From: Anaerosacchariphilus hominis
Lineage (GTDB): Bacteria; Bacillota; Clostridia; Lachnospirales; Lachnospiraceae
Direction of reading: 5' to 3'
NCBI RefSeq assembly: GCF_014290175.1
Contig: NZ_JACOOR010000007.1
Span: 165,810-229,809, forward strand
DNA: 64,000 nucleotides
The notes beneath the pieces were generated by a model. That model saw only the letters and a program-made list of their open reading frames with translations, did no database searches and was not told the origin of the DNA. Positions 55,793 to 63,635 of the stretch are shown piece after piece (position 1 is the stretch's first letter; each line of letters begins with the position of its first letter). The translations under genes were made by a program, and so were the position numbers.

Positions 55793-56152
55793 ATGGCAAG
55801 CAAGAAAGTCGAAATGTATGCTAAAAAACGATATGAATTAGATGAAATCAAAAATAAAATCAAAGAAGAATTTGATAAACGTAAGTTCTCCGATGTGGAA
55901 TTCAAAGACGAAATTATACGTGAATTGGGAGACACCAAAACACTACTATTAATTTTTGAAAACTGGTTTTTACGAACAAGAAGTTATGCCAGTTTAGTAA
56001 TTATGTTATCCGAGTATCAGGGGTATCAGAGTGCAGATATTATTGCCACTGGTGGTAAAGAAGCTTTCTTTTCTTTTGGTGCAGAAGGTGACTTTGCAAA
56101 GTTTGGAGAAGATGCTTTGAAGAATTTAGGCTTTCAAGGAAAAGTTAGATAA
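55793..56152 (+). CDS. Small soluble protein of unknown function
   Basis: 119 residues, not recognised. A basic/acidic helical N-terminus (KKRYELDEIKNKIKEEFDKR) is followed by LLLIFENWFLRTRSYASLVI and a Gly/Phe-rich C-terminus ending in LGFQGKVR. No signal peptide. GAAAGGAGTG precedes ATG 55793. The stop TAA runs directly into AAATTCAAGTTTAC, a boundary motif. Gene-cassette layout. Confidence 0.55.
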   Translation: MASKKVEMYAKKRYELDEIKNKIKEEFDKRKFSDVEFKDEIIRELGDTKTLLLIFENWFLRTRSYASLVIMLSEYQGYQSADIIATGGKEAFFSFGAEGDFAKFGEDALKNLGFQGKVR

Positions 56153-56254
56153 ATTCAAGTTTACAGAACTGAATCAAAAGAGCTCGAAGGAGCTCTTTTT
56201 CCTTTTTTATAATAGTATCATTATGGTATAATAGAGACATTAAAATCGGAATTT
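56151..56254 (+). repeat. Cassette spacer with both boundary motifs and a terminator
   Basis: AAATTCAAGTTT (56151-56162) at the stop codon, a hairpin AAGAGCTC/GAGCTCTT with T-run (about 56177-56203), a TATAAT-type box near 56226, and AAATCGGAATTT (56243-56254) before the next gene. Confidence 0.5.
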
Positions 56255-56297
56255 ATCAGAAAATGAGGAATAGTTGAAATGGAGGCGCTATAATAAC

Positions 56298-56621
56298 ATG
56301 AAGATTGAAGGGAACCAGAAAGAACTGGATGCAATGGTAGAATTTCATAAGGGAAACCGTGTCGAGGGGCTGAGACTGCAAGAAGAATTTGCAGCGGAAT
56401 TTCGTAAGGAGTATAAAGACAAAGCTCACTGTCCTTGCCTGAAAGCCTGTCGTTATCACGGAAACTGTAAGGAATGTGTAGCAATCCACAGAGCGCATCA
56501 GGAACATGTTCCTAATTGTATGCGACCATTGATTAATAAAAAATTGAAATTGATGTCAGAATTAACAGAGCATACCTTGGCAAATGAAATAGAAGCTCCA
56601 CATGAGATTTTAAGAAAATAG
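56298..56621 (+). CDS. Cys-rich small protein with C-x-C..C..C-x2-C..H..C motif
   Basis: 107 residues. A compact metal-binding pattern HCPCLKACRYHGNCKECVAI continues to a His and a last Cys (VPNCM), seen in short zinc-ribbon-like families such as DUF6485. The N-terminal 40 residues are helical (LDAMVEFHKGNRVEGLRLQE). GGAGGCG precedes ATG 56298. Function unknown; metal binding inferred from the spacing. Confidence 0.6.
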   Translation: MKIEGNQKELDAMVEFHKGNRVEGLRLQEEFAAEFRKEYKDKAHCPCLKACRYHGNCKECVAIHRAHQEHVPNCMRPLINKKLKLMSELTEHTLANEIEAPHEILRK

Positions 56622-56628
56622 GCAAGTC

Positions 56629-56677
56629 AAATTCCAATTTGTCGGGAAGTTGCAGAGAGCGTAAAATCGGAATATTG
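56629..56677 (+). repeat. Paired boundary motif (both halves)
   Basis: AAATTCCAATTTG (56629-56641) and AAATCGGAATATTG (56664-56677). Confidence 0.55.
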
Positions 56678-56815
56678 CTGCTATCAATATTTGAAAAATT
56701 GTGCTGATTTAACAGAAGTTTTTATAGGAGACACGAATGTGATAACAGAAATAATTTTTTCGGATTATTATAGAACATTTTTATTGTGTATATTATCTAT
56801 TGGGGTTGTTTTTTT

Positions 56816-57115
56816 ATGCGAAATGCAAGTATAAGAAAAAAAGTACTTGCATTAGCAGGATACGAATTTATTGTATTTTTACTTTTTCTTTGGATATTTA
56901 TTGTATGCATAATTTTTACTGAATTTGATTATGAATCAATAATAGCTATTGTGCAATGGGAATTAAAGTGGATACTTTATTTTACAATAAGTATAATATT
57001 GCAGTTTGCAATGTACTATTTTTTCTGGAAAAAAAGTAAAATATTAAAGATAGTGACTTTACTATTTAGTCTTATTATTGTTATTGTCCCATTGCATGTA
57101 TTTGATTTTACTTGA
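56816..57115 (+). CDS. Small three-helix membrane protein
   Basis: 99 residues, not recognised. Hydrophobic segments at about residues 13-35, 50-70 and 75-96 (VLALAGYEFIVFLLFLWIFI, WILYFTISIILQFAMYYFFW). The ribosome-binding site is weak (GGGGTT). Very AT-rich. It may be a real cassette gene or a decayed fragment. Confidence 0.45.
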   Translation: MRNASIRKKVLALAGYEFIVFLLFLWIFIVCIIFTEFDYESIIAIVQWELKWILYFTISIILQFAMYYFFWKKSKILKIVTLLFSLIIVIVPLHVFDFT

Positions 57116-57266
57116 AATAACAAAATAAAAAAATGAAATCCGACAAATGCAAACTATAAAACAAATAGAGCAAACATAATCAGTTTATTTATATGCGTAA
57201 TATTGTACAGACTTATGTGTATTGTATGAAAGAACGATAAAATTCAAGTTTGACGGAGTAATGGAT
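57116..57266 (+). other. AT-rich spacer before the GNAT gene
   Basis: No gene. It contains the boundary motif AAATTCAAGTTTG at 57240-57252 directly followed by ACGGAG, which serves as ribosome-binding site. Confidence 0.45.
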
Positions 57267-57710
57267 ATGAAAATCAGAGAAGTGAATGAAAATAAAAAGC
57301 AGTTTATATCATTATTGCTATTAGCTGATGAACAGGAGAGCATGGTTGATCGCTATCTTGAAAAAGGTAATATGTATGTACTTGAAGATGGTAATGTAAA
57401 AGCTGAATGTGTTGTCACCGATGAAGGTAACGAAATACTTGAAATCAAGAATATCGCAGTCGATCCGGAAAATCAAGGAAAGGGCTATGGGAAAGCACTA
57501 ATTGATTTTCTTGCCAGTAAATATGCAGATGAATATTCTGTTTTGCAAGTTGGAACAGGTGACAGTCCGTTGACCGTACCATTTTATGAAAAATGCGGAT
57601 TTGTCCGTTCTCATAATATTCCGAATTTCTTTACGGACAATTATGACCACCCAATTTATGAGTGTGGTGTACAGTTAAGAGATATGGTATATTTGCAAAG
57701 ATGTTTATAA
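57267..57710 (+). CDS. GNAT-family N-acetyltransferase
   Basis: 147 residues. Acetyl-CoA-binding motif IAVDPENQGKGYGKALIDFL around residue 68 and the C-terminal VPFYEKCGFVRSHNIP. ATG 57267 is used; GACGGAG is upstream. The stop codon merges with AACTTTCAGTCTG, a boundary-motif variant. Substrate unknown, possibly a small molecule or antibiotic. Confidence 0.85.
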   Translation: MKIREVNENKKQFISLLLLADEQESMVDRYLEKGNMYVLEDGNVKAECVVTDEGNEILEIKNIAVDPENQGKGYGKALIDFLASKYADEYSVLQVGTGDSPLTVPFYEKCGFVRSHNIPNFFTDNYDHPIYECGVQLRDMVYLQRCL

Positions 57711-57743
57711 CTTTCAGTCTGTAAGTGTAATCAGCCCCTTTCC

Positions 57744-57761
57744 GGTGCCAAAACGGTGCCA
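57744..57761 (+). promoter_or_regulatory. Orphan arm-type site pair matching element 3
   Basis: GGTGCCA-AAAC-GGTGCCA, the same heptamer and spacing as at 37271-37288. No tuf-end copy follows. It probably marks the former right end of element 3. Confidence 0.55.
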
Positions 57762-57778
57762 AAATTTGTTTTTACTGC

Positions 57779-58666
57779 TTAACCTCTTTCTTTGCCCGTA
57801 TAGATAACAAGTTCACTTTTTATACCATTCAGCTCAATGATATTTTCAGAATCCGATGTATCAAACCGATCTGTCGGTTGTCCATTTTTCTTATAAAAAA
57901 TGTTTGTTCCAATTCCTTTTGTAACTGCTGTAAATACACTGTTTTCAGGAATATGGATTCTTGATGTTGCTGATATCTGGTTGATATCAACTTCACCATT
58001 TAATGAATTGCATAATACTTCCATGTCAAGATTACAGTTTATTTCGACTGTACCAGAAACATCATCTAAGGTAACGTGCGATGTCTTTACATCTAGCTCG
58101 ATACTGTCACATTTAAGGGAGTGAATTTCCACAGTTTCCGTATTAACAGCACATTCAATCTGACCAATATATGGAGAAGGAATCTGTACAAAGATGCTGA
58201 CAGCCTCTTTAGCAGTTGCTTCCGTAACGCCATTCATCCGTTTTACATCTACATCAATTCGCTTTCTGATGTCATCTATTTTGATTTTAAAATCATTCTG
58301 TAGTGTGGGGAGCGTATCAGATACCAGACGGATCCGAATTTTCTCACCTTTGTATCCGCATAATACGAATCGCTTTGCTCCACCGAATTTCATATCATAG
58401 CGCTTGGGTTCATCAATATCATATTCTGTTACACTTTCAAAGAGATGCTCTGAATTCTTTTGAGATGCTTTTTCATTAGAAAGCAATTCATCAATAGAAA
58501 TATCAAACAATGATGAAATTGACTTAATATTTTCAAGGTCGGGAATACCGGTGTCTGTTTCCCATTTTGTGACAGCCTGTCTTGATACACCAAGCTTTTC
58601 TGCTAATTGTTCCTGTGACATACTTGCTTGTTTGCGTAAGGATTTTAACTTTTCTGCAAATGTCAT
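57779..58666 (-). CDS. XRE regulator with a beta-helix-like C-terminal domain
   Basis: 295 residues. N-terminal helix-turn-helix (LRKQASMSQEQLAEKLGVSR, QAVTKWETDTGIPDLE). From residue about 85 a repetitive beta-rich domain (IEIHSLKCDSIELDVKTSHV, LDDVSGTVEINCNLDMEVL) of the DUF4097 kind. ATG 58666 follows GGAGGTCA; an upstream in-frame start is unsupported. No obvious target next to it; possibly controls the MATE gene at 59389. Confidence 0.8.
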   Translation of the reverse strand: MTFAEKLKSLRKQASMSQEQLAEKLGVSRQAVTKWETDTGIPDLENIKSISSLFDISIDELLSNEKASQKNSEHLFESVTEYDIDEPKRYDMKFGGAKRFVLCGYKGEKIRIRLVSDTLPTLQNDFKIKIDDIRKRIDVDVKRMNGVTEATAKEAVSIFVQIPSPYIGQIECAVNTETVEIHSLKCDSIELDVKTSHVTLDDVSGTVEINCNLDMEVLCNSLNGEVDINQISATSRIHIPENSVFTAVTKGIGTNIFYKKNGQPTDRFDTSDSENIIELNGIKSELVIYTGKERG

Positions 58667-58919
58667 GTTCTGTGACCTCCTCTGTAAATGATAGTACTTA
58701 TAACAATTTAATTCATCATAAAGCAATGGTGATGATTAATTTTAGTATAGAAAAGAGTAATTTTTACTACAAGCAAGCAGGGATTGCATTTCAACTATTT
58801 CTGCTACTTTGCGTGGCATTTCCGATTTTTCTATGATTTCATGGTAAATATATATTAACACACTCTTTATAATGTCAGGACATATGTTTTTCATATGGAG
58901 AAAAATCTTATGAAAAAAC
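58667..58919. other. Promoter region of the XRE gene and empty spacer
   Basis: No gene recognised. It includes the upstream region of the XRE gene and AT-rich sequence without clear motifs. Confidence 0.3.
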
Positions 58920-59205
58920 TACTATTATTTTGTGTTATACTATTTTATATGATTTTCTTGGTTTCTGTTGTCGCTACGGTCGGCGCAAAGCGGACATCCA
59001 TCGGATGTCCTGCACCCTTGTATTTGCCCTTATCAGAGTTTGTAAACACTGACGGGACAATATAACACAAGGGAAACAATAAGGAAAAGCTTACCTGCGA
59101 CCAATCCAGTGTTTTCAATGGTTTGCGGAGAACTTGATAACAAAATATAACAGTTAAATTTCTTAAAACGGGTGAAATCTCAATCGAAATTTGACAAAGG
59201 AGTGT
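58920..59205. repeat. Element 4 end repeat (copy B) with internal insertion
   Basis: Diverged copy of 51731-51965. It carries TATTTGCCCTTATCAGAG (59021-59038) and GTAAACACTGACGGGAC, with about 60 extra bases after TTTTCTTGG that contain GGACATCCATCGGATGTCC (a 9-bp palindrome, 58993-59011). It ends with the boundary motif AATCGAAATTTG (59182-59193). A 17-codon frame at 59212-59265 is probably a gene remnant. Confidence 0.55.
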
Positions 59206-59388
59206 GATTATATGGGTAAAGCGATTTTGGCAGCAATCGTTACATTGATTGTTGGTTATTTATAGCAATTCAACTTTTTAATGCAGCAGCGGTGAATTGC
59301 ATATCGCAAAGATGCCGTTTGAATGTTGCACTAATTTCTTGACTTGCGATAAAATTTGCGATAAACGATTTTTGGAAGGAATATAATC

Positions 59389-60732
59389 ATGTCGAAAGAT
59401 GAATATTTGATCACAGATCCACCCCTTAAAGCGCTGACTGTTTTTGCGATGCCGATGATCCTTGGCAGCTTTTTTCAACAAGTATACAATATGGCCGATT
59501 CCATAATAGTTGGTCAATTTGTTGGCTCCTCGGCACTTGCGGCTGTTGGTGCTTGTGCTGCACTGACCAATGTTTTTATTTGTGTGGCGCTTGGTGCTGG
59601 TGTGGGCGCAGGTGTGCTTGTAAGCCGCTATTTTGGTGCAAAAAATTATGGTAAAATGAAAACCATTGTGTCAACGTCCCTGATCAGCTTTCTGATCTTA
59701 AGCGTTGTCCTTGGTGTCTTTGGCTTTTGCTTTTCTCATTTCATGATGAGCGGATTACAGACCCCTGCCGATATATTGGAAGAAGCAGTATTGTATCTGC
59801 GTGTCTACTTTGTGGGTTTCCCGTTTCTATTCATGTACAACATTCTTTCCACCATGTTCACTTCCATCGGTGAATCCAAAATTCCGTTGGGACTGCTGAT
59901 ATTCTCATCTATCCTGAATATTTTTATGGATCTCTGGATGGTGGCTGGTCTTGGTCTGGGGGTGTTTGGTGTAGCCCTTGCGACCTTGATCGCACAAGGA
60001 ATTTCTGCCGTGTTTTCGTTTTTGCTCTTTCTGTCTCGGATGCGGCAATACAAGAGCTCCTTTAGCAGGTTCGACCGGCAGGAGCTGTATTCCATGCTTC
60101 GCATTGCGGTACCATCGGTTTTGCAGCAGTCCACAGTGTCTATCGGTATGATGATCGTGCAGGCAGTGGTAAATCCCTTCGGCACACAGGCACTTGCCGG
60201 GTATGCGGCAACGATGCGGGTAGAAAATGTTTTTTCGCTGATCTTCGTATCCATCGGCAATGCAGTTTCGCCGTTTGTATCCCAGAATCTTGGCGCAAAG
60301 AAAATTGAGCGTATCAAAAAAGGCTACCATGTTGCACTGGTGCTGGATCTGTGCTTTGCAGTTCTTGCTTTCGTGGTCATTGAAACACTGCACACACAGA
60401 TTTCCTCGTTGTTCTTGGGAAAAGACGGAACCGCGTTGGCCTATCAGGTGTCCGGTGATTATATGAGATGGCTTGGTTACTTTTTCATCTTCATGGGCAT
60501 CAAGATGGCAACCGATGGCGTTCTTCGCGGACTTGGAATCATGCGGCCGTTTCTTATTGCAAATATGGTAAACCTTGCAATCCGCTTGTCTGTTGCTTTG
60601 ATTTGTGCACCGCGTTTTGGCATTGCTTTTGTTTGGCTTGCAGTCCCGGCAGGTTGGCTTGCAAACTTCCTTATTTCCTATGCGGCGCTCAGAAGATCGT
60701 GGCCAGAGGATAAAGCAGCGGTATCTCAATGA
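59389..60732 (+). CDS. MATE-family efflux transporter (MATE 3)
   Basis: 447 residues with about 12 membrane helices. LKALTVFAMPMILGSFFQQV and YNMADSIIVGQFVGSSALAA are the N-terminal MATE signature. GGAAGGAA lies 8 bases before ATG 59389. More GC-rich than the flanking small genes. The function is probably export of a drug or metabolite; nothing adjacent points to the substrate. It differs from the MATE pumps of element 4. Confidence 0.88.
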   Translation: MSKDEYLITDPPLKALTVFAMPMILGSFFQQVYNMADSIIVGQFVGSSALAAVGACAALTNVFICVALGAGVGAGVLVSRYFGAKNYGKMKTIVSTSLISFLILSVVLGVFGFCFSHFMMSGLQTPADILEEAVLYLRVYFVGFPFLFMYNILSTMFTSIGESKIPLGLLIFSSILNIFMDLWMVAGLGLGVFGVALATLIAQGISAVFSFLLFLSRMRQYKSSFSRFDRQELYSMLRIAVPSVLQQSTVSIGMMIVQAVVNPFGTQALAGYAATMRVENVFSLIFVSIGNAVSPFVSQNLGAKKIERIKKGYHVALVLDLCFAVLAFVVIETLHTQISSLFLGKDGTALAYQVSGDYMRWLGYFFIFMGIKMATDGVLRGLGIMRPFLIANMVNLAIRLSVALICAPRFGIAFVWLAVPAGWLANFLISYAALRRSWPEDKAAVSQ

Positions 60733-61035
60733 TTTCATGCAGTGGAGAGGTGCTTTGTTCTGACGGGTTTCACTTACAGAGAATGTGACGCGAGAAAAAT
60801 TCGCCGGTGTTCCGTGTGATGATAAAAATAGACCCCGGCAAGTGATATGTACCCCCAATACTGGACACTCAGTATTGGGGGGTATTTTTATGAAATACAG
60901 TTATGAGTACAAAAAGCAATGCGTGGAATTGTATTGACAAGGGAAATGGCCAGAAATACCAGTGCAAATGGTTGGACGGAGATAACGAGTAAAGGCAACC
61001 AGCCTAAGGATTAAGCCACCTTGCCCAAACGGAAT
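60733..61035 (+). pseudogene. IS3-type transposase remnant and hairpin
   Basis: CCCCCAATACT (60852-60862) and AGTATTGGGGG (60871-60881) form a hairpin just before ATG 60890, which reads MKYSYEYKKQCVELY and then TGA. This is the beginning of an IS3-family OrfA helix-turn-helix; sequence after the stop still resembles it (QGKWPEIPV) before breaking off. The rest of the stretch shows no gene. Confidence 0.55.
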
Positions 61036-61070
61036 AAAAATCCCCAGTAGCTGCAACTACTGGGGATTTT
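61036..61070 (+). terminator. Intrinsic terminator
   Basis: AATCCCCAGTAG pairs with CTACTGGGGATT, flanked by A-run and T-run, so it could act in both directions. Confidence 0.85.
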
Positions 61071-61507
61071 GTTGCCCTTACGGACTACTCACTACTTTTT
61101 GCCTATGCATATAATAGCATATATGCTAGACAATTTCAAGTGTTCCCTTTTTTAACTTTTGACAAACGATATTAAAAAAGAATTAAGTTTTTGGTTAAAA
61201 AATAGTATGGTATAATGAATCCAACATAAAAAAGATAGATGAGCGAAAGAAATATAACGAAAACGCTATTTGTAAAGCATATGGAAAAGGAATGATGCTT
61301 ATGCCAATCCCGTTTGTTCTGGGAGGAATCATAGATATTCAGTATTAGGGAATTGGGTGTTTAATTGCATGGGTAATATGGTTTATTATGTTTATCCTAT
61401 TGCTTATGGACAGACAGAAAAGAGAAAGCTTGTAGTAGAATAGGGGTGTGCAAATCGGAATTTGTGGAACTGGAAACTTGGATTATATGAGGAGAGGTGA
61501 ATAGAGG
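61071..61507 (+). other. Spacer with gene fragment and boundary motif
   Basis: A short frame near 61293-61348 (PIPFVLGGIIDIQY, then a stop) looks like a decayed membrane protein start. The string GTAGTAGAATAGGGGTGTGC and AAATCGGAATTTG (61452-61464) is the same boundary sequence as at 36400 and 39099. Nothing else is recognised. Confidence 0.45.
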
Positions 61508-61876
61508 ATGTTTGATCCAATGAGTATTATAGTTCCAATCGTGTTTATTATTGTGATTGGTATTATTATTTTTTCTTTGGGACAGGGATTTGTTACGTGG
61601 AATAAGAATAATCAGTCACCCAAATTAACTGTGTCAGCTATTATTGTTGCGAAGAGAGAAAACATTACACATCATCAATATGCAAATGCAGGTGATGTGA
61701 GTGGAGCACATGGATTCTATACTACAACAAATACGATGTATTATGTGACATTTCAGATGGAAAGCGGAGATAGAATGGAGTTTCAGGTGTCTGGAATAGA
61801 ATATGGAATGCTTGCAGAAGGAGATACAGGGGAACTGACTTTTCAAGGAACGAGATATTTGGCGTTTGAACGGTAA
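61508..61876 (+). CDS. DUF2500-family protein (second copy)
   Basis: 122 residues. An N-terminal membrane helix (MSIIVPIVFIIVIGIIIFSL) is followed by the DUF2500 domain (SPKLTVSAIIVAKRENITHH, YYVTFQMESGDRMEFQVSGI, LTFQGTRYLAFER). Clearly homologous to the gene at 39157 but well diverged. AGGAGAGGTG precedes the ATG. The same upstream boundary string precedes both genes, so each appears to be a movable cassette. Confidence 0.8.
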   Translation: MFDPMSIIVPIVFIIVIGIIIFSLGQGFVTWNKNNQSPKLTVSAIIVAKRENITHHQYANAGDVSGAHGFYTTTNTMYYVTFQMESGDRMEFQVSGIEYGMLAEGDTGELTFQGTRYLAFER

Positions 61877-61979
61877 CTTCTTGTTTGAAAAATTGAGAAA
61901 ACGTAATATTGAACAAAAAAGAAATGCACAGTTCTTAGCTTATCGTGAACTGTGCATTTTTGTAAATAAATACTTTTAA

Positions 61980-62333
61980 TTAGCCGATTACAGCATCCTC
62001 TGCTGTAAAATGTTCCAGAGAATTTTCTTTTACCTGAATGCAGATATAAGTAATTCCAGAAATATCGGATGCAAAAAACTGACGCTTTGCAGCAGGTGCG
62101 ATTTTTAGCCAGTCTCCAGTTGAAAGACTGATTTCTTCTCCATCAATTATTGCTTTGCCGTTACCTGAAAGAATTCCATAGATTTCTTCGTTTTCTTTAT
62201 GAGAATGAATAAATGGGACATTTGCTCCTGCAGGTAGTTCGTTTAAACTGATTTCTGCACCTGTTAAAGACAACTTTTCATGCAGCTCAATTCGGTTTTC
62301 CTTTCCAATAGTTGTTTTTGTGTAATTTACCAT
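61980..62333 (-). CDS. Cupin-domain protein (copy 2)
   Basis: 117 residues, nearly identical to the protein at 54910, with visible changes at residue 2 (Val for Thr) and in the cupin motif (VPFIHSHKENEEIYG). ATG 62333 follows GGAGGTATT. Presumably under control of the divergent, intact HxlR gene. Confidence 0.82.
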   Translation of the reverse strand: MVNYTKTTIGKENRIELHEKLSLTGAEISLNELPAGANVPFIHSHKENEEIYGILSGNGKAIIDGEEISLSTGDWLKIAPAAKRQFFASDISGITYICIQVKENSLEHFTAEDAVIG

Positions 62334-62475
62334 GATAATACCTCCATAGTTAATTTGTAGTTTCCGATTGCTTGGTATTAGTATAGTGTAAGGCACATAC
62401 AAAAACAAGTACGCACCTTTTTGTAACTGTACACTCAAAAATGAATGTGTTACAATAGACTCGGAGGTGAGAATT

Positions 62476-62808
62476 ATGCGAACAAAAGAAGAATTGCCGG
62501 AATGCCCAGTTGCAACAGCAGTATCTCTTATCGGAGGAAAATGGAAACTGCTGATTTTGCGTAACTTGAAAGAGCGCCCATGGAGATTCAATGAGCTACA
62601 ACGAAGTATAGATGGTATTTCACAAAAGGTTTTGACAGATAGTTTAAGACAAATGATGAGTGATGGGCTGGCATATCGCCACGATTACCATGAGCAGCCA
62701 CCGAGAGTTGAATACGGCTTAACGGAACTCGGAACAAAAATGCTTCCAATTGTTAATTCACTTGCTGACTTTGGTAACTACTATAAATCAATTATTGAAC
62801 AGAATTAA
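62476..62808 (+). CDS. HxlR-family transcriptional regulator
   Basis: 110 residues. ECPVATAVSLIGGKWKLLIL, LKERPWRFNELQRSIDGISQ and VLTDSLRQMMSDGL form the HxlR winged helix; PPRVEYGLTELGTKMLPIVN follows. ATG 62476 is preferred to the GTG at 62467 because GGAGG (62463-62467) is properly spaced. HxlR proteins sense thiol-reactive or redox signals; the divergent cupin is the likely target. Intact counterpart of the pseudogene at 55406. Confidence 0.9.
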   Translation: MRTKEELPECPVATAVSLIGGKWKLLILRNLKERPWRFNELQRSIDGISQKVLTDSLRQMMSDGLAYRHDYHEQPPRVEYGLTELGTKMLPIVNSLADFGNYYKSIIEQN

Positions 62809-62947
62809 GGACGTTAGTATTTGAAAAGCTTGAATAATTTAAGTTTGTAGATGTGATTAGTATGGGCAACTTGTTAATCAGGTAAAATTATGCTAAGCTA
62901 AAAATAAATATTGGAACTTATTTTATATAAAGGGGTCAATACTGAAT
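62809..62947 (+). other. Spacer before the nucleotidyltransferase gene
   Basis: Contains GTATTTGAAAAGCT and a boundary-motif variant AATTTAAGTTTG (62836-62847). TATGCTAAGCT-like AT-rich sequence may include a promoter, but no clear -35 box is seen. Confidence 0.4.
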
Positions 62948-63238
62948 ATGAAATATCATTTACCGGATCGAATAGTAGAGGAACTGTGTTCTTTTGCGCA
63001 AAAGTATGCTGTTACGAAAATCGTACTGTTTGGCTCCCGCGCACGGGGTACGAGCACAGAAAGAAGCGATGTCGATATCGCAGTATACGGTGGAGATTTT
63101 GATAGCTTTTATTGGGATGTAAAGGAAAATATACATTCGCTCCTGATGATTGATGTGGTACAGGCGGATGTATCAATTTCCAATGAATTAAAAAAAGAAA
63201 TAGAGAAGGATGGCGTAGTGATTTATGAAAAAGCTTGA
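62948..63238 (+). CDS. MNT-type nucleotidyltransferase (antitoxin-like)
   Basis: 96 residues with the minimal nucleotidyltransferase motif VLFGSRARGTSTERSDVDIA (GSxARG..SDxD) around residue 32. In MNT-HEPN modules this protein AMPylates and neutralises the HEPN toxin. It overlaps the HEPN gene by 14 bp, the usual coupling. AAGGGGTC is a weak ribosome-binding site. All motif residues are present. Confidence 0.85.
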   Translation: MKYHLPDRIVEELCSFAQKYAVTKIVLFGSRARGTSTERSDVDIAVYGGDFDSFYWDVKENIHSLLMIDVVQADVSISNELKKEIEKDGVVIYEKA

Positions 63239-63635
63239 TAACTTCATAAACTGTCTGGCGGTATTAGCAAATGCTGATTTTAAGTTGGCGGAAACAAATG
63301 ATATATATCGAACAGGAATTATTGGACAATTTAATCTTACTTTTGAACTTGCAAGGAAAGCCTTACAGGAAATTATGAGAATGCATGGCATAGAAGAAGC
63401 TTCGACCGGATCGCCGCGTGAAATTCTGCAACTTGCTTATAAAATAGGATTTATCAGTGATTCGGAAGTATAGCTGCTTATGCTAAAAAAGAGAAATACT
63501 TCTGTCCATATATACAATGAAGATGAAGTGGACGAAATGATTCTGTTGATACGTGATAGTTTTATTCCTGCTTTTACCGCTCTTAAAGATACGTTGGTGA
63601 AGAAGCTGGATGAAGCGGAAAGTAGCTGGATGTAA
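63225..63635 (+). pseudogene. HEPN-family (HI0074-like) partner, nonsense mutation
   Basis: Reads FINCLAVLANADFKLAETND and TGIIGQFNLTFELARKALQE as in HI0074-type nucleotidyltransferase-binding proteins. Codon 83 is TAG (63471-63473), where Trp is usual in such proteins, and homology continues in frame (LLMLKKRNTSVHIYNEDEVD) to a stop at 63635. The R-x4-6-H type HEPN site (KRNTSVH) lies after the stop, so the truncated protein would lack it. Confidence 0.8.

Larger units (their letters stand above)
61871..62835. repeat. Cupin/HxlR cassette, copy 2
   Basis: Counterpart of 54801-55765, offset 7070 bp. It includes the ATGCACAG/CTGTGCAT terminator at about 61922-61962. Here both genes are intact. 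Confidence 0.85.

Noticed and set aside
36773..57252. Classical integron attC sites at the cassette spacers
   Set aside because: The expected RYYYAAC and GTTRRRY boxes are not seen and no integron-type integrase with its extra domain is present, so I only call the motif cassette-like.
59905..60858. 317-residue minus-strand frame opposite the third MATE gene
   Set aside because: Cys/His/Lys-rich antisense shadow without motifs.
36400..62847. CRISPR array from the recurring short motifs
   Set aside because: The repeats are separated by whole genes at irregular distances and vary in sequence; no cas gene is present.
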